Source: Levilinea sp. (GTDB lineage Bacteria > Chloroflexota > Anaerolineae > Anaerolineales > Anaerolineaceae). From it: a DNA stretch of 49,760 nucleotides. The position numbers and the translations under genes are program-made. Each line of letters begins with the position of its first letter. Within the stretch, counting starts at the first letter, position 1. Shown in pieces: positions 24,992 through 32,634 of the stretch. The notes under the pieces were generated by a model. The model saw nothing but the letters and a program-made list of their open reading frames with translations. It ran no database searches and had not been told where the DNA came from. The stretch is from NCBI GenBank assembly GCA_029975215.1, contig JARKPO010000085.1, forward strand, positions 1-49,760, written 5' to 3'.

Positions 24992-25573
24992 TTACCCTCC
25001 CACCATGCCGATCAGATACAGCGCCGGGTAGAAGAAGATCCACACCAGATCCACAAAGTGCCAGTAATTGGCCGCCGCTTCCACCGCCCAATGGTTTTCC
25101 GCCGAGTAATGCCCGCGCATCCCATTTCGCAGGACGAACCATAGGAAGATCACCCCCGTCAGCACATGGAAAGCGTGCATGCCGGTCATCATGTAAAATA
25201 CCGCTCCTTCCACGCCGTCTGCCGGGCCAAAGGGAGCCAGCTGCCATTCAAAACCTACCACACCCACCAGGAAGACGATTCCCAGCAGCATGGTGATGAC
25301 CGTATTGCGCACAAAACGCTTGCGGTCGTTGTGGGCAATGCTCACTTCGGCGCGGTTCATGAAGAAACTGCTCACCAGCAGCACCGCCGTCACAATCAGC
25401 CCCAAGAACTGCTCCAGGTGCGGGCGCGCCTGCCCCAGCAGGTAAAAACGCGTCACCAGCAGCCCGCCAAACACAAACCCATCCGAGAGGAAGAACAGCC
25501 ACAGCCCCAAACGGCGGGTGGTCATTTTCCGCGCCGCCTCTTTGGCCGTCAAAACTGCGGTATGCGTGCTCAT
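24992..25573 (-). CDS. coxC: Cytochrome c oxidase subunit III
   Basis: 193 residues with about five transmembrane helices. Landmarks are LGLWLFFLSDGFVFGGLLVTRF (near 18-40), FYMMTGMHAFHVLTGVIFL (near 130-150) and the end motif ANYWHFVDLVWIFFYPALYL. Subunit III stabilises the catalytic subunit. The short, five-helix form is common in prokaryotes. The start at 25573 overlaps the previous stop by ATGA; a longer frame would run into the neighbouring gene. Confidence 0.94.
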   Translation of the reverse strand: MSTHTAVLTAKEAARKMTTRRLGLWLFFLSDGFVFGGLLVTRFYLLGQARPHLEQFLGLIVTAVLLVSSFFMNRAEVSIAHNDRKRFVRNTVITMLLGIVFLVGVVGFEWQLAPFGPADGVEGAVFYMMTGMHAFHVLTGVIFLWFVLRNGMRGHYSAENHWAVEAAANYWHFVDLVWIFFYPALYLIGMVGG

Positions 25574-25788
25574 GCGTGCCCTCTTTCTTCCGGGTTGGTC
25601 AGGCGGCGGATGTGCATGAAGAACCACACCACCAGGGCCGCCTTCAAAATCGCGATCGCCCACAGCGTGAACGCTGGCCACTCACTCACCCCGGCCCAAT
25701 ATTCCACACCCGTCAGCACCGCCAGCCCCAAAAACACCTGTACACCGGTGCGCCATTCTTTCTTTTTCGAAGTTTCCATCGCATCCAT
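25570..25788 (-). CDS. Small cytochrome c oxidase subunit IV-like protein
   Basis: 72 residues with two hydrophobic segments (about 14-28 and 36-55) ending FFMHIRRLTNPEERGHA, the usual pattern of prokaryotic COX IV (CtaF-like) proteins. AAGAGG 6 bases before ATG 25788 sets the start; a longer frame only overlaps coxA. It lies between coxA (16-base gap) and coxC (ATGA overlap). Confidence 0.85.
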   Translation of the reverse strand: MDAMETSKKKEWRTGVQVFLGLAVLTGVEYWAGVSEWPAFTLWAIAILKAALVVWFFMHIRRLTNPEERGHA

Positions 25789-25804
25789 TCTCGGCCTCTT
25801 TTCG

Positions 25805-27649
25805 TCAGTCGCCCGCGGGTTGGCGTACCGTTTCCACATAGCGTGAATTCGGCAGCCCATAATCATAGGGTTCGCCCACCACCCGGATGGGCTCCGCGAA
25901 GTTGTGCAGCGGCGCAGGCGAAGGGATCTGCCATTCTGGCGAGCGCGATTCCCACAAATTGCCTTCCACCACCTCACCCTTGCGCGCGCTGATCCACAAG
26001 TTGATAAAGAAAATCAGCACAGAGAACGCCACCAAGAAACCGGCGATGGTGATCAACTGGTTGGAGAAGGTAAACCCCATCTCCGGGTCGTAGTCGGCGA
26101 TGCGGCGGCGCATACCCAGCAGACCGATGCGCATCTGCCCAAAGGTTTGCAGCAGGAAAGCCGGCAGCAGCAGCCAGAAGTGCGCCTTGCCCAGTTTTTC
26201 GCTCATGCGCCGTCCCGTGATCTTGGGGAACCAGTAATAGATGGCGGCGAACAGCGGGAAGATATACCCGCCAAACATGGTGTTGTGGAAATGCCCCACA
26301 ATGTAATAAGTGTCGTGCAGGTGCAGGTCGGTCGAGACTGTGCCGCTCGGCGGACCGGTCAGCCCCCCCATCAGGAATACAATCACGCCGCCCAGAACGA
26401 ACAGCATCGGCGTCGGGAAGCGCAGCCGCCCCTGCCACATGGTGGCCACCCAGCTGAAGAACTTGATCCCCGTGGGAACCGCCACCAGAAGGGTGCTGTA
26501 CATGAAGGGGACCCGCAGGTATTCCTCCATGCCGGAGGTGAACATGTGGTGTCCCCACACCAAAAAACCAGTCAGCGCGATGCCGATCGAAGACAGTGCC
26601 ACCCAGCGGTAGCCAAACAGCGGCTTGCGCGCAAACACCGGCAGCAGCTCGCTGATCACCCCCAGGCCGGGCAGCACAAAGATGTACACCGCCGGATGGG
26701 AATAGAACCAGAACAGATGCTGGAATAGAATCGGGTTGCCGCCCGAAGCCGGGTCAAAGAAGCCCATCCCCAACAGACGTTCAAACATCACCATCTGGAA
26801 GGACAAGCCAATCAGCTGCGTGGCCGTGGTGGAAATGATCGAAGTCGCCAGGACGGCCCAGGCAAAAATGGGCATGCGGAAGAGGGTCATCCCCGGCGCG
26901 CGCATCATCAGGATGGTAGCGATCAGGTTCAGCGACCCCAAAATGGAAGACCATCCCACAATGTACACACCCAGGAAGAACATCTGAATGCCCATCGGGC
27001 CGCGCACGCTCAGCGGCGGGTAGGCCGTCCAACCCGTCTCAAACCCACCCACAAACATGGCACTCACCAGCAGCACCGTCCCTGGAACCGCCATCCAGAA
27101 CGAGAACGCGTTCAGCCGTGGGAAGGCCATGTCCTTGGCCCCGATCAGCAGCGGGATGATAAAGTTCGCCATGGCCGCGATGCCCATCAAAATGGAGGCG
27201 ATCAGCACCATACCGTGCATCCCAATCAGGGTGTTGAATTGCAGGTAATTGAGGAAATCCAGCCCCGCCTGGGCCAGTTCCGTGCGGAAGATCAGGGCAA
27301 AGGTGCCGCCCAGGGCCAGGGTGATCATGGAAAGGAAACCGTACTGCACCCCAATCACCTTGTGATCCAGGCTCACGCCCCAATAGCGCGCCCCGCCTGG
27401 GGTTTCGTGCACTTCCTCAGCCTCCGGCACCGGTTTGCCCAGCGCCATATGCCACCAATCGCGCAGGGTGCCGATGCCCGCCAGGAAGGTGATGGCGCCC
27501 ACTACCCCGCCAAAAACCATAGCCGGCTCCGTCTTCCAGGGCAGACCCATCAGCGCGCGGATGGCCACCAACAGGCCCATGCCCGCAGCAGTACCGATGA
27601 CCTGCCACACCAACCCGCGTACCAACCCAATCGAAAAGAATTTTTTCAT
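25805..27649 (-). CDS. coxA: Cytochrome c oxidase subunit I (heme-copper oxidase, A2-type)
   Basis: Holds the low-spin heme and the heme-CuB site that reduces O2. Residues 1-90 are an extra two-helix N-terminal region. The core has H145 (GMHGMVLI), helix VI with Y316-S317 and H318-x3-Y322 (FYSHPAVY, the cross-linked His-Tyr), H367-H368 for CuB, and H453/H455 (VGHFHN). The usual D-channel Glu of helix VI is replaced by the Tyr-Ser pair, the mark of A2-type oxidases. The fused CuA/cytochrome c subunit next to it agrees with a caa3 enzyme. The ATG at 27649 lies 16 bases downstream of the coxB stop. Confidence 0.96.
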   Translation of the reverse strand: MKKFFSIGLVRGLVWQVIGTAAGMGLLVAIRALMGLPWKTEPAMVFGGVVGAITFLAGIGTLRDWWHMALGKPVPEAEEVHETPGGARYWGVSLDHKVIGVQYGFLSMITLALGGTFALIFRTELAQAGLDFLNYLQFNTLIGMHGMVLIASILMGIAAMANFIIPLLIGAKDMAFPRLNAFSFWMAVPGTVLLVSAMFVGGFETGWTAYPPLSVRGPMGIQMFFLGVYIVGWSSILGSLNLIATILMMRAPGMTLFRMPIFAWAVLATSIISTTATQLIGLSFQMVMFERLLGMGFFDPASGGNPILFQHLFWFYSHPAVYIFVLPGLGVISELLPVFARKPLFGYRWVALSSIGIALTGFLVWGHHMFTSGMEEYLRVPFMYSTLLVAVPTGIKFFSWVATMWQGRLRFPTPMLFVLGGVIVFLMGGLTGPPSGTVSTDLHLHDTYYIVGHFHNTMFGGYIFPLFAAIYYWFPKITGRRMSEKLGKAHFWLLLPAFLLQTFGQMRIGLLGMRRRIADYDPEMGFTFSNQLITIAGFLVAFSVLIFFINLWISARKGEVVEGNLWESRSPEWQIPSPAPLHNFAEPIRVVGEPYDYGLPNSRYVETVRQPAGD

Positions 27650-27665
27650 AGGGAGCGCTCCTGCC

Positions 27666-28679
27666 TTACTTCAAAGATTGCATGTAAGCCACCAGGTCGG
27701 CGATTTGCTGCTCGCTGAACTGGTCGGCGTACGTGGCCGGCATCACCCCCGGCGGAAAGCCTTTTGCCACCGCTGCGTTGGGCTCCAACAGGCTTTGGAC
27801 CAGATAGGCCTCGTCCACCGTCACACTGCTGCCGTCCGCCAGCTCGCGCGTGCTGCCCGCCATGCCCTTCCAGGTCGGCCCCACCAGAGGGCTGCCGTCC
27901 AGTGAGTGACACCCCAGGCAGCCGTTGTTCTTGGCCAACCGCTCGCCGCGCGCCGCCGGATCGCTGCTCACCGCCGCCATCTCGCCCGCTTCCCAGGCGG
28001 CAAAGTCGGTTTTTTCCATCACGATCACCGGCGCGTTCATGTTGGCGTGCGCCCCGCCGCACAGCTCCGCGCACAGCACCTTGTATTCACCCGTCAGCGT
28101 GGGCGTAAAACGCAGTTCCTTCACCAGGTTCTCGCCCGGCAAAATATCCTGCTTCACGCGAAATTCTGGAACCCAGAAAGAGTGAATCACATCCGCCGAG
28201 GTCATCTTCAGCAGCACCTGTTCGCCCACCGGCAGCACCAGGCTGCTCGAGGTGATGCCCGTCTCTGGGTATTCAAAACGCCAGTACCACTGCCCGGCAG
28301 TTACATTCACCACCAGCGCCTGCGGTTCCACGCGGCGAATCTCCGCCAGGGAGAGCGACCCCAGGTAAGAGAAGTACAGCACCGTCCCCAGGGGGATGAT
28401 TGTCCAAAAAATCTCCAGCCTGGTTGAGCCTTTAAAGAATTTGCCTTGCTGGGTGTCGTTCTCCCCTCGCCGCCGGAAAACGACAATGCTGTAGACCATG
28501 AACACCCCAATGAGCGAAAACAAGAAAGAGATCACCCAGTAATGCGCGTTGAAGAGCTGGTCAATCAACGTCGCCTGGGCGCTGGCCTGCACAGGCAGCA
28601 GCCCGGCGCTCTGCAAACCGAAATTGGTCAGCACGGTAAAAATGACCACCAAGACACCGACAATCACAAAGTGTTTCAT
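27666..28679 (-). CDS. coxB: Internal-start CoxB (337 aa) within the fused frame
   Basis: ATG 28679 begins MKHFVIVGVLVVIF, a normal signal/TM start for CoxB, and is 9 bases after a perfect AGGAGG at 28689-28694. Homologous CoxB proteins begin here. This entry records the likely separate protein, which would carry its own membrane-targeting N-terminus; the longer frame is the previous entry. Confidence 0.75.
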   Translation of the reverse strand: MKHFVIVGVLVVIFTVLTNFGLQSAGLLPVQASAQATLIDQLFNAHYWVISFLFSLIGVFMVYSIVVFRRRGENDTQQGKFFKGSTRLEIFWTIIPLGTVLYFSYLGSLSLAEIRRVEPQALVVNVTAGQWYWRFEYPETGITSSSLVLPVGEQVLLKMTSADVIHSFWVPEFRVKQDILPGENLVKELRFTPTLTGEYKVLCAELCGGAHANMNAPVIVMEKTDFAAWEAGEMAAVSSDPAARGERLAKNNGCLGCHSLDGSPLVGPTWKGMAGSTRELADGSSVTVDEAYLVQSLLEPNAAVAKGFPPGVMPATYADQFSEQQIADLVAYMQSLK

Positions 28680-29087
28680 ACCATCTTGCCTCCTGGGTTG
28701 TTCTGGTGAAGGGGGCTGCGCGGGCCAGGGCTGTTCCAACCAATCCCCCGCTCGTTCACCGCGAAAAGTTTGCCGGTCGTACACCACCACCTCACCGCTG
28801 TCGCGCAAAGACACCATCACTACCTGCAAGGCGCGGCCGCCACCCTGGATCAGATGGTCCAAAAAGCGCGCCCGTTCAATGGTCTCATCGTCATAATCCA
28901 CCAGCACCAAATCCGGCTGCCATTGATCCAGCGCATCTAAGGCCGCGCCCATCTCCCCCGCCAGCCGCACCTGCTCCGGCGCGATCTTCCAGCGCTGGCG
29001 CAGCAGCTTCTCCAAACCCTTGCCAAACAATGGGTTGGCGGAAGCTATCAACACTCTTTGTGGGGCTTGCTCTGAATGTCTTGCCAT
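27666..29087 (-). CDS. coxB: Pseudo-receiver domain fused in frame to caa3-type CoxB (subunit II with cytochrome c)
   Basis: An open frame of 473 residues. Residues 10-115 resemble a CheY-like receiver: RVLIASANPLFGKGLEKLL, then PDLVLVDYDD with an Asp at the acceptor position (64). The N-terminal acidic pair is missing and no conserved Lys is evident, so it is probably not phosphorylated. Residues 116-136 are a Pro-rich linker. From M137 it is a normal CoxB: signal/TM helices, CuA site (His in VIHSFWV, then CAELCGGAHANM) and C-terminal cytochrome c (CLGCH). The start at 29087 has GGAG 8 bases upstream. A perfect AGGAGG precedes codon 137, so CoxB can be made alone. Which products are made cannot be told from sequence. 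Confidence 0.85.
   Translation of the reverse strand: MARHSEQAPQRVLIASANPLFGKGLEKLLRQRWKIAPEQVRLAGEMGAALDALDQWQPDLVLVDYDDETIERARFLDHLIQGGGRALQVVMVSLRDSGEVVVYDRQTFRGERAGDWLEQPWPAQPPSPEQPRRQDGMKHFVIVGVLVVIFTVLTNFGLQSAGLLPVQASAQATLIDQLFNAHYWVISFLFSLIGVFMVYSIVVFRRRGENDTQQGKFFKGSTRLEIFWTIIPLGTVLYFSYLGSLSLAEIRRVEPQALVVNVTAGQWYWRFEYPETGITSSSLVLPVGEQVLLKMTSADVIHSFWVPEFRVKQDILPGENLVKELRFTPTLTGEYKVLCAELCGGAHANMNAPVIVMEKTDFAAWEAGEMAAVSSDPAARGERLAKNNGCLGCHSLDGSPLVGPTWKGMAGSTRELADGSSVTVDEAYLVQSLLEPNAAVAKGFPPGVMPATYADQFSEQQIADLVAYMQSLK
28689..28694 (-). promoter_or_regulatory. Internal Shine-Dalgarno of CoxB
   Basis: AGGAGG on the minus strand, 9 bases before ATG 28679, lies inside the coding frame of the pseudo-receiver and encodes part of its Arg-rich linker end. 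It supports translation restart for CoxB. Confidence 0.7.
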
Positions 29088-29130
29088 CGCCTCGCTCCGC
29101 GTCTGAATACGACTTTTTTTGTCCACATTT

Positions 29131-29159
29131 AATATACTGAATCCCCACCCCTATTTCCA
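29131..29159 (-). promoter_or_regulatory. Predicted promoter of the oxidase operon
   Basis: On the minus strand TGGAAA (29159-29154) and TATATT (29136-29131) are separated by 17 bases. The predicted start is near 29124, 37 bases before the start codon at 29087. The -35 is only 4/6, fitting an activated promoter. Confidence 0.5.
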
Positions 29160-29179
29160 TCCACCGTCCAGTCTCCCAG

Positions 29180-29220
29180 GGGTGAAATGTGACACCCAAA
29201 AGGGTGATCCGCCCTCACCC
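29180..29220. promoter_or_regulatory. Cluster of alternating GGGTG/CACCC half-sites upstream of the oxidase operon
   Basis: Four 5-base half-sites alternate in orientation: GGGTG at 29180, CACCC at 29193, GGGTG at 29202, CACCC at 29216. The inner pair forms the perfect palindrome CACCCAAAAGGGTG (29193-29206). It is centred about 75 bases upstream of the predicted oxidase transcription start. The rest of the 286-base gap (29088-29373) shows no gene. Confidence 0.45.
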
Positions 29221-29373
29221 CCCGTTGGGCGCGTGTTTTTCTGCCTGACCAGGGGAATAGGGATCTTTCAGGTGCTTTTAGCGCTATTAATTAATGGCTA
29301 TACGCAATTCAATCCCCCCAGAATCAAAAAACGCGCCTGCGCGCGCTTCTTCTCCTGGCCCTTCGCCTTAACC

Positions 29374-30024
29374 TCAGCGTTTCTGGCGCAAGATACCCAT
29401 CTGCATGGCCTTGCTCACCGCTTCGGTGCGGTTGCCCGCCCCCAGCTTTTCCAAAATGTGCCGCACATGGGTCTTAATGGTGTTTTCAGACAAGAATAAC
29501 CCGCTTGCAATCTGCTGCGTGGTCTGCCCCAGCGCCAGCAAATCCAAAATTTCCATCTCCCGCTCGCTCAGCACCGAAGGCGGCCTCTCATTCTCGCCTT
29601 GCATCAGCGCCCGCAGCACCGGCGCGGTCACCTCCGGCGAAAGCACGCTCTGACCCTGCGCCACGCGCAGCAGCGCCCGCCGCAAGTCCTCTGGCTCGGT
29701 GTTTTTCAGCAAATACCCATCTGCCCCCGCGCGGATGGCCGCCAGCAGGTCGGCCTCATTCTGCGAAATGGTCAGCATCAAAATGCGCGGCTGATCCCCC
29801 GCCCGCCGCACCGCTTCCACCACACCCAAGCCGTCCATCACCGGCATATTCAAGTCCAGTAATACAATATCAGCCTCCACCTGTGCCAACACCGCCAGGG
29901 CCTGTTCACCGTTGCTGGCCTCGGCCGCCACCTCAAATTCAGGCATATCCCGCAGCAGCCCCACCAGCCCGCGTCGGAACAAAGCATGATCATCCACCAC
30001 CACCAGCCGCACCCGTTCGCTCAT
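29374..30024 (-). CDS. NarL/LuxR-type response regulator
   Basis: 216 residues. The receiver domain has acidic pair D11-D12, phosphoacceptor D57 (VLLDLNMPVMDG) and the conserved Lys near 107 (GYLLKNTEPEDL). The C-terminal LuxR helix-turn-helix is about 148-212 (SEREMEILDLLALGQTTQQI, then SENTIKTHVRHILEKLG). ATG 30024 overlaps the kinase stop (ATGA), so the pair is co-translated. It lies next to the oxidase operon and a cytochrome c gene, which suggests control of respiratory genes; the target is inferred only. Confidence 0.94.
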   Translation of the reverse strand: MSERVRLVVVDDHALFRRGLVGLLRDMPEFEVAAEASNGEQALAVLAQVEADIVLLDLNMPVMDGLGVVEAVRRAGDQPRILMLTISQNEADLLAAIRAGADGYLLKNTEPEDLRRALLRVAQGQSVLSPEVTAPVLRALMQGENERPPSVLSEREMEILDLLALGQTTQQIASGLFLSENTIKTHVRHILEKLGAGNRTEAVSKAMQMGILRQKR

Positions 30025-31811
30025 TTGTTTTGCTCCAACTGTGTGCGCGGCAGCCGCAGACGCACCCGCGTGCCCTGGCCCACCTGACTGGTGATTTGGA
30101 AATCCGCCCCAATCACCTCCGCCCGTTCGCGCATACCGCGCAGCCCAAAACGCATCACCTCCGGCACGTCTTCCGGCGCAAATCCGCGCCCGTCGTCGGC
30201 CACTTCCAGGATCAGGTCCCCCTCCCAGGCCCCCAACCGCACCCAAACGCGCTGTGCCCCGGCGTGTTTGCGCACGTTGCTCAGCGCCTCCTGGTAAATG
30301 CGCACCAGTTGGGCGCGCACCTCCGGCAACACTTCGGGAACCTGGGCATCTACCAGAGTTTCTACGCGCAGTCCGCTGGCGCTTTCAAAGGCCGCCCCCG
30401 CCGTGCGCAGCCAATCACCCAGGGCCATGTCTGCGTCCAGGCGAAGGTTCTCAATCACCTGACGCGTCTCCAGATAAGCGGCGTTCAGCGCGCCCAGGTG
30501 ATCCTGCACCACCTCGTGCAGACGGCCCGTCTCGCCGCGTTCCAGCAGCTTCTGCATTTGTGAAGTCTGCATCTTTAAGAAAGCCAGAGTCTGGGCCAGG
30601 CCGTCGTGAATCTCGCGCGCCAGGCGCGACCGCTCCTGCATCACCGCCTGATACTCCAGCTCGAAGAAATCACGTTGGGTTTCCACAAAATGGGCCGCCT
30701 GGGCCGCCAGGGTGTTCATGGTCTCCAACTGGCGCGCGTCGAACCCCGCTCCCGGCGCATCCGCCCGGCCGATGGCCAACGCGCCCACGGCCTGTCCCCC
30801 GGCCACGGTCACCGCCGCGCCGGCCCACAGCCCACCCCCCAGATGAAAGAGCGTATCTCCAGCTCGCTGTGCATCCGTAAAGGCCGCCCGCACCATTTCC
30901 GCATCCACCCCGGCCAGCCAGCCCTGTTCCGCCTGTACCCCTACCAAACGCTCGCCGTAAGGCTGAATCCACAGCAGGGCGTAATCCCCTGCCAGCGCCT
31001 TGCGCGCCCCCATCACCAACCGGTCGGCCATCGTTTGCAGGTCGTTGAGCCCACCGCGGCTCAAATGAATCTGTTGAATGGTGTTGATTTCCTGGTTGCG
31101 CAAACGGATGGTCTGAATGGCGAAAGCAATTTCGTTCAGCAGCCCATCCAAAAACACACGCTCCTCCGCCCCCAGGCCGCGTCCCGCGGGCAGGTACAGG
31201 CTGAACAAGCCCAACATGCGCCCCTGCCGCCGCAGCGGCAGGCAGTACACCCCCAACACCTGGGTGAAAGGCGGCTCCAGCAGCGGGCAGGGCGTACCGG
31301 CCTCGGCTTGCAATTCCTGACAGACCGAACAGCGTTCCTGCACAGCGTGGGAGGCCAGGTGCTCTGCCCAACCCTTGATCAAGCCCTCCGGGATGACCCC
31401 CTGGGTGTAAGCCGTCAGGGGCTGCCCCCATTCATCCATAGGCACAAACGTGCTGGCGCGCGCATCGGTCAATTGGCGCAGGATCTCTAAAGCCTGCTGT
31501 ATAAAGCCGTGCTCATCTCCAGCGTTGATCAGGCTGCGGTTTAATTGCAGCACGCTTTCCATGCGCGCCGCGAGCTGCCGCTGCTGGGTCTGCATCTCAG
31601 CCATTTGCCGCCGCTGCCCTGCCCCATGCAGCCCCCAACTCACCGCCGCCGCCGCCATCCCCGCCGCGGCCAGCACCAACAGCACATACCCGCCCAGGGG
31701 CAAATTCGCCCCCAGCCGCGGATGCAGGGCCAGCCCGACTGCCGCCACCGCAGCCGCAGCCAGCAGGCTCCATCCCATCCTCATCGTCCAGCGCGTCCAC
31801 GCAAGTCTCAT
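30021..31811 (-). CDS. Sensor histidine kinase with GAF-type domains (NarX/LiaS class)
   Basis: 596 residues. Two N-terminal TM helices (about 9-26 and 38-58), a short coiled linker, then two GAF-like regions (about 90-230 and 250-370), with a Cys-bearing stretch (CSVCQELQ...CPLL) that may bind a ligand or metal. The HisKA_3 phosphoacceptor is SRLAREIHDGLAQTL, followed by HATPase_c with DDGRGF and GLRGMRERA. The class pairs with LuxR-type regulators such as the adjacent one. ATG 31811 is preferred because TACAAT ends only 6 bases before it and no good SD precedes the longer TTG start at 31847. The signal is unknown; redox or oxygen is possible. Confidence 0.88.
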   Translation of the reverse strand: MRLAWTRWTMRMGWSLLAAAAVAAVGLALHPRLGANLPLGGYVLLVLAAAGMAAAAVSWGLHGAGQRRQMAEMQTQQRQLAARMESVLQLNRSLINAGDEHGFIQQALEILRQLTDARASTFVPMDEWGQPLTAYTQGVIPEGLIKGWAEHLASHAVQERCSVCQELQAEAGTPCPLLEPPFTQVLGVYCLPLRRQGRMLGLFSLYLPAGRGLGAEERVFLDGLLNEIAFAIQTIRLRNQEINTIQQIHLSRGGLNDLQTMADRLVMGARKALAGDYALLWIQPYGERLVGVQAEQGWLAGVDAEMVRAAFTDAQRAGDTLFHLGGGLWAGAAVTVAGGQAVGALAIGRADAPGAGFDARQLETMNTLAAQAAHFVETQRDFFELEYQAVMQERSRLAREIHDGLAQTLAFLKMQTSQMQKLLERGETGRLHEVVQDHLGALNAAYLETRQVIENLRLDADMALGDWLRTAGAAFESASGLRVETLVDAQVPEVLPEVRAQLVRIYQEALSNVRKHAGAQRVWVRLGAWEGDLILEVADDGRGFAPEDVPEVMRFGLRGMRERAEVIGADFQITSQVGQGTRVRLRLPRTQLEQNK

Positions 31812-31817
31812 CCTCAA

Positions 31818-31847
31818 ATTGTACCTGAAAGCGCGGCATCCTTCCAA
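31818..31847 (-). promoter_or_regulatory. Promoter giving a probable leaderless sensor-kinase mRNA
   Basis: TTGGAA (31847-31842) and TACAAT (31823-31818) are 18 bases apart on the minus strand. The predicted start, about 7 bases past the -10, is the A of ATG 31811. Confidence 0.5.
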
Positions 31848-31866
31848 TGCAACCTTCGATAAAGAC

Positions 31867-31894
31867 AGCCCTCCTCAGAAGACCGAGGAGGGCT
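31867..31894 (-). terminator. Hairpin after the monoheme cytochrome gene
   Basis: A perfect 10-bp stem (31867-31876 with 31885-31894), 8-base loop, then a short T3 on the minus strand. It separates the cytochrome from the downstream kinase gene. Confidence 0.65.
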
Positions 31895-31925
31895 GGTATC
31901 AGCGCAACAGGTGAAAAACTGCGGT

Positions 31926-32360
31926 TTACTTGAAAGTCTGAATGTGGGTGATGATCTGCCAGATTTCGTCTTCGGACAAAATGTCTTTCCAGGCGGGCAT
32001 CGAAGATTTATACGGATCCATCATGCCGCCTTCGGCAATCCGGTAATAGATATAGGCCTCATCCGTCTCGGTGATGGCTTTGGCCAGGTTGTACGGCTTT
32101 GGCGATAAGGAAGCGCCCGCCGGGCCGTCCCCAGCACCCTTCTCACCGTGGCAGGAAGCGCAGTTGACGTCATACAGAGCTTTGCCCGCCGTAGCCGCAT
32201 CCGCCGAACCCGCCATTGGGTTTTTCTTCCCCGCGTATTCGGCCGGAGTGGGACCGCGCTGCTTGCCGCTGTCCGCTGCCGGAGCACCGCCGCCGCATGC
32301 CGAGAGCATCAACGCACTTAAGACCAGGATCACTGCCACCAGATAAAATGACCGCTTCAT
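31926..32360 (-). CDS. Monoheme c-type cytochrome lipoprotein
   Basis: 144 residues. Lipobox LSAC near residue 22, a Gly/Ala/Pro linker, then a class I cytochrome c domain with CASCHGEKGAGDG (heme near 68-72) and an axial Met in KSSMPAWKD. It probably donates electrons to the caa3 oxidase encoded about 3 kb away. It is transcribed away from the Rrf2 gene; TATAAT on the minus strand at 32410-32405 is its likely -10, with a poor -35, which suggests activation. AGGAGG precedes the ATG. Confidence 0.93.
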   Translation of the reverse strand: MKRSFYLVAVILVLSALMLSACGGGAPAADSGKQRGPTPAEYAGKKNPMAGSADAATAGKALYDVNCASCHGEKGAGDGPAGASLSPKPYNLAKAITETDEAYIYYRIAEGGMMDPYKSSMPAWKDILSEDEIWQIITHIQTFK

Positions 32361-32404
32361 TTTTTCCTCCTGTGATTGAGTAATGTGACTGTCTTCACGA
32401 GGAC

Positions 32405-32485
32405 ATTATAACTCTCATTTATCAAAAATAAAAGCCTGGCCCTCGCTTGTCACACCTTTGGCGTCGTTTACCCTCTTTTGGGGTG
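32405..32485 (-). promoter_or_regulatory. Promoter region of the cytochrome c gene with a GGGTG/ACCC element
   Basis: The -10 TATAAT lies at 32410-32405 on the minus strand with no good -35. ACCC at 32470-32473 and GGGGTG at 32480-32485 resemble the half-sites upstream of the oxidase operon and lie about 79 bases upstream of the predicted start. The 274-base gap between this gene and rrf2 otherwise holds only the rrf2 promoter elements. Confidence 0.4.
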
Positions 32486-32543
32486 AGCAGACATCATCCT
32501 TTGGTTATAAATAACTAACATTTATCACATTTATCAGTAGATT

Positions 32544-32606
32544 TGTGATATCTGTCACTTCCGTTGATCTAAATCATCAATTATCTTATATACGGTCAAT
32601 TTGACC
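32544..32606 (+). promoter_or_regulatory. rrf2 promoter with CRP/FNR-like boxes and operator palindrome
   Basis: TGTGA-N6-TCACT at 32544-32559 resembles a CRP-type site. TTGATCTAAATCAT at 32564-32577 is one base off the FNR consensus TTGAT-N4-ATCAA, and its TTGATC is also a -35 spaced 17 bases from the -10 TATATA (32587-32592). GGTCAATTTGACC (32594-32606, 6-bp arms) covers the predicted start near 32599 and could be an Rrf2 autorepression site. Confidence 0.5.
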
Positions 32607-32634
32607 TCATCTTACCCGTACGAGGTGTAATTCC

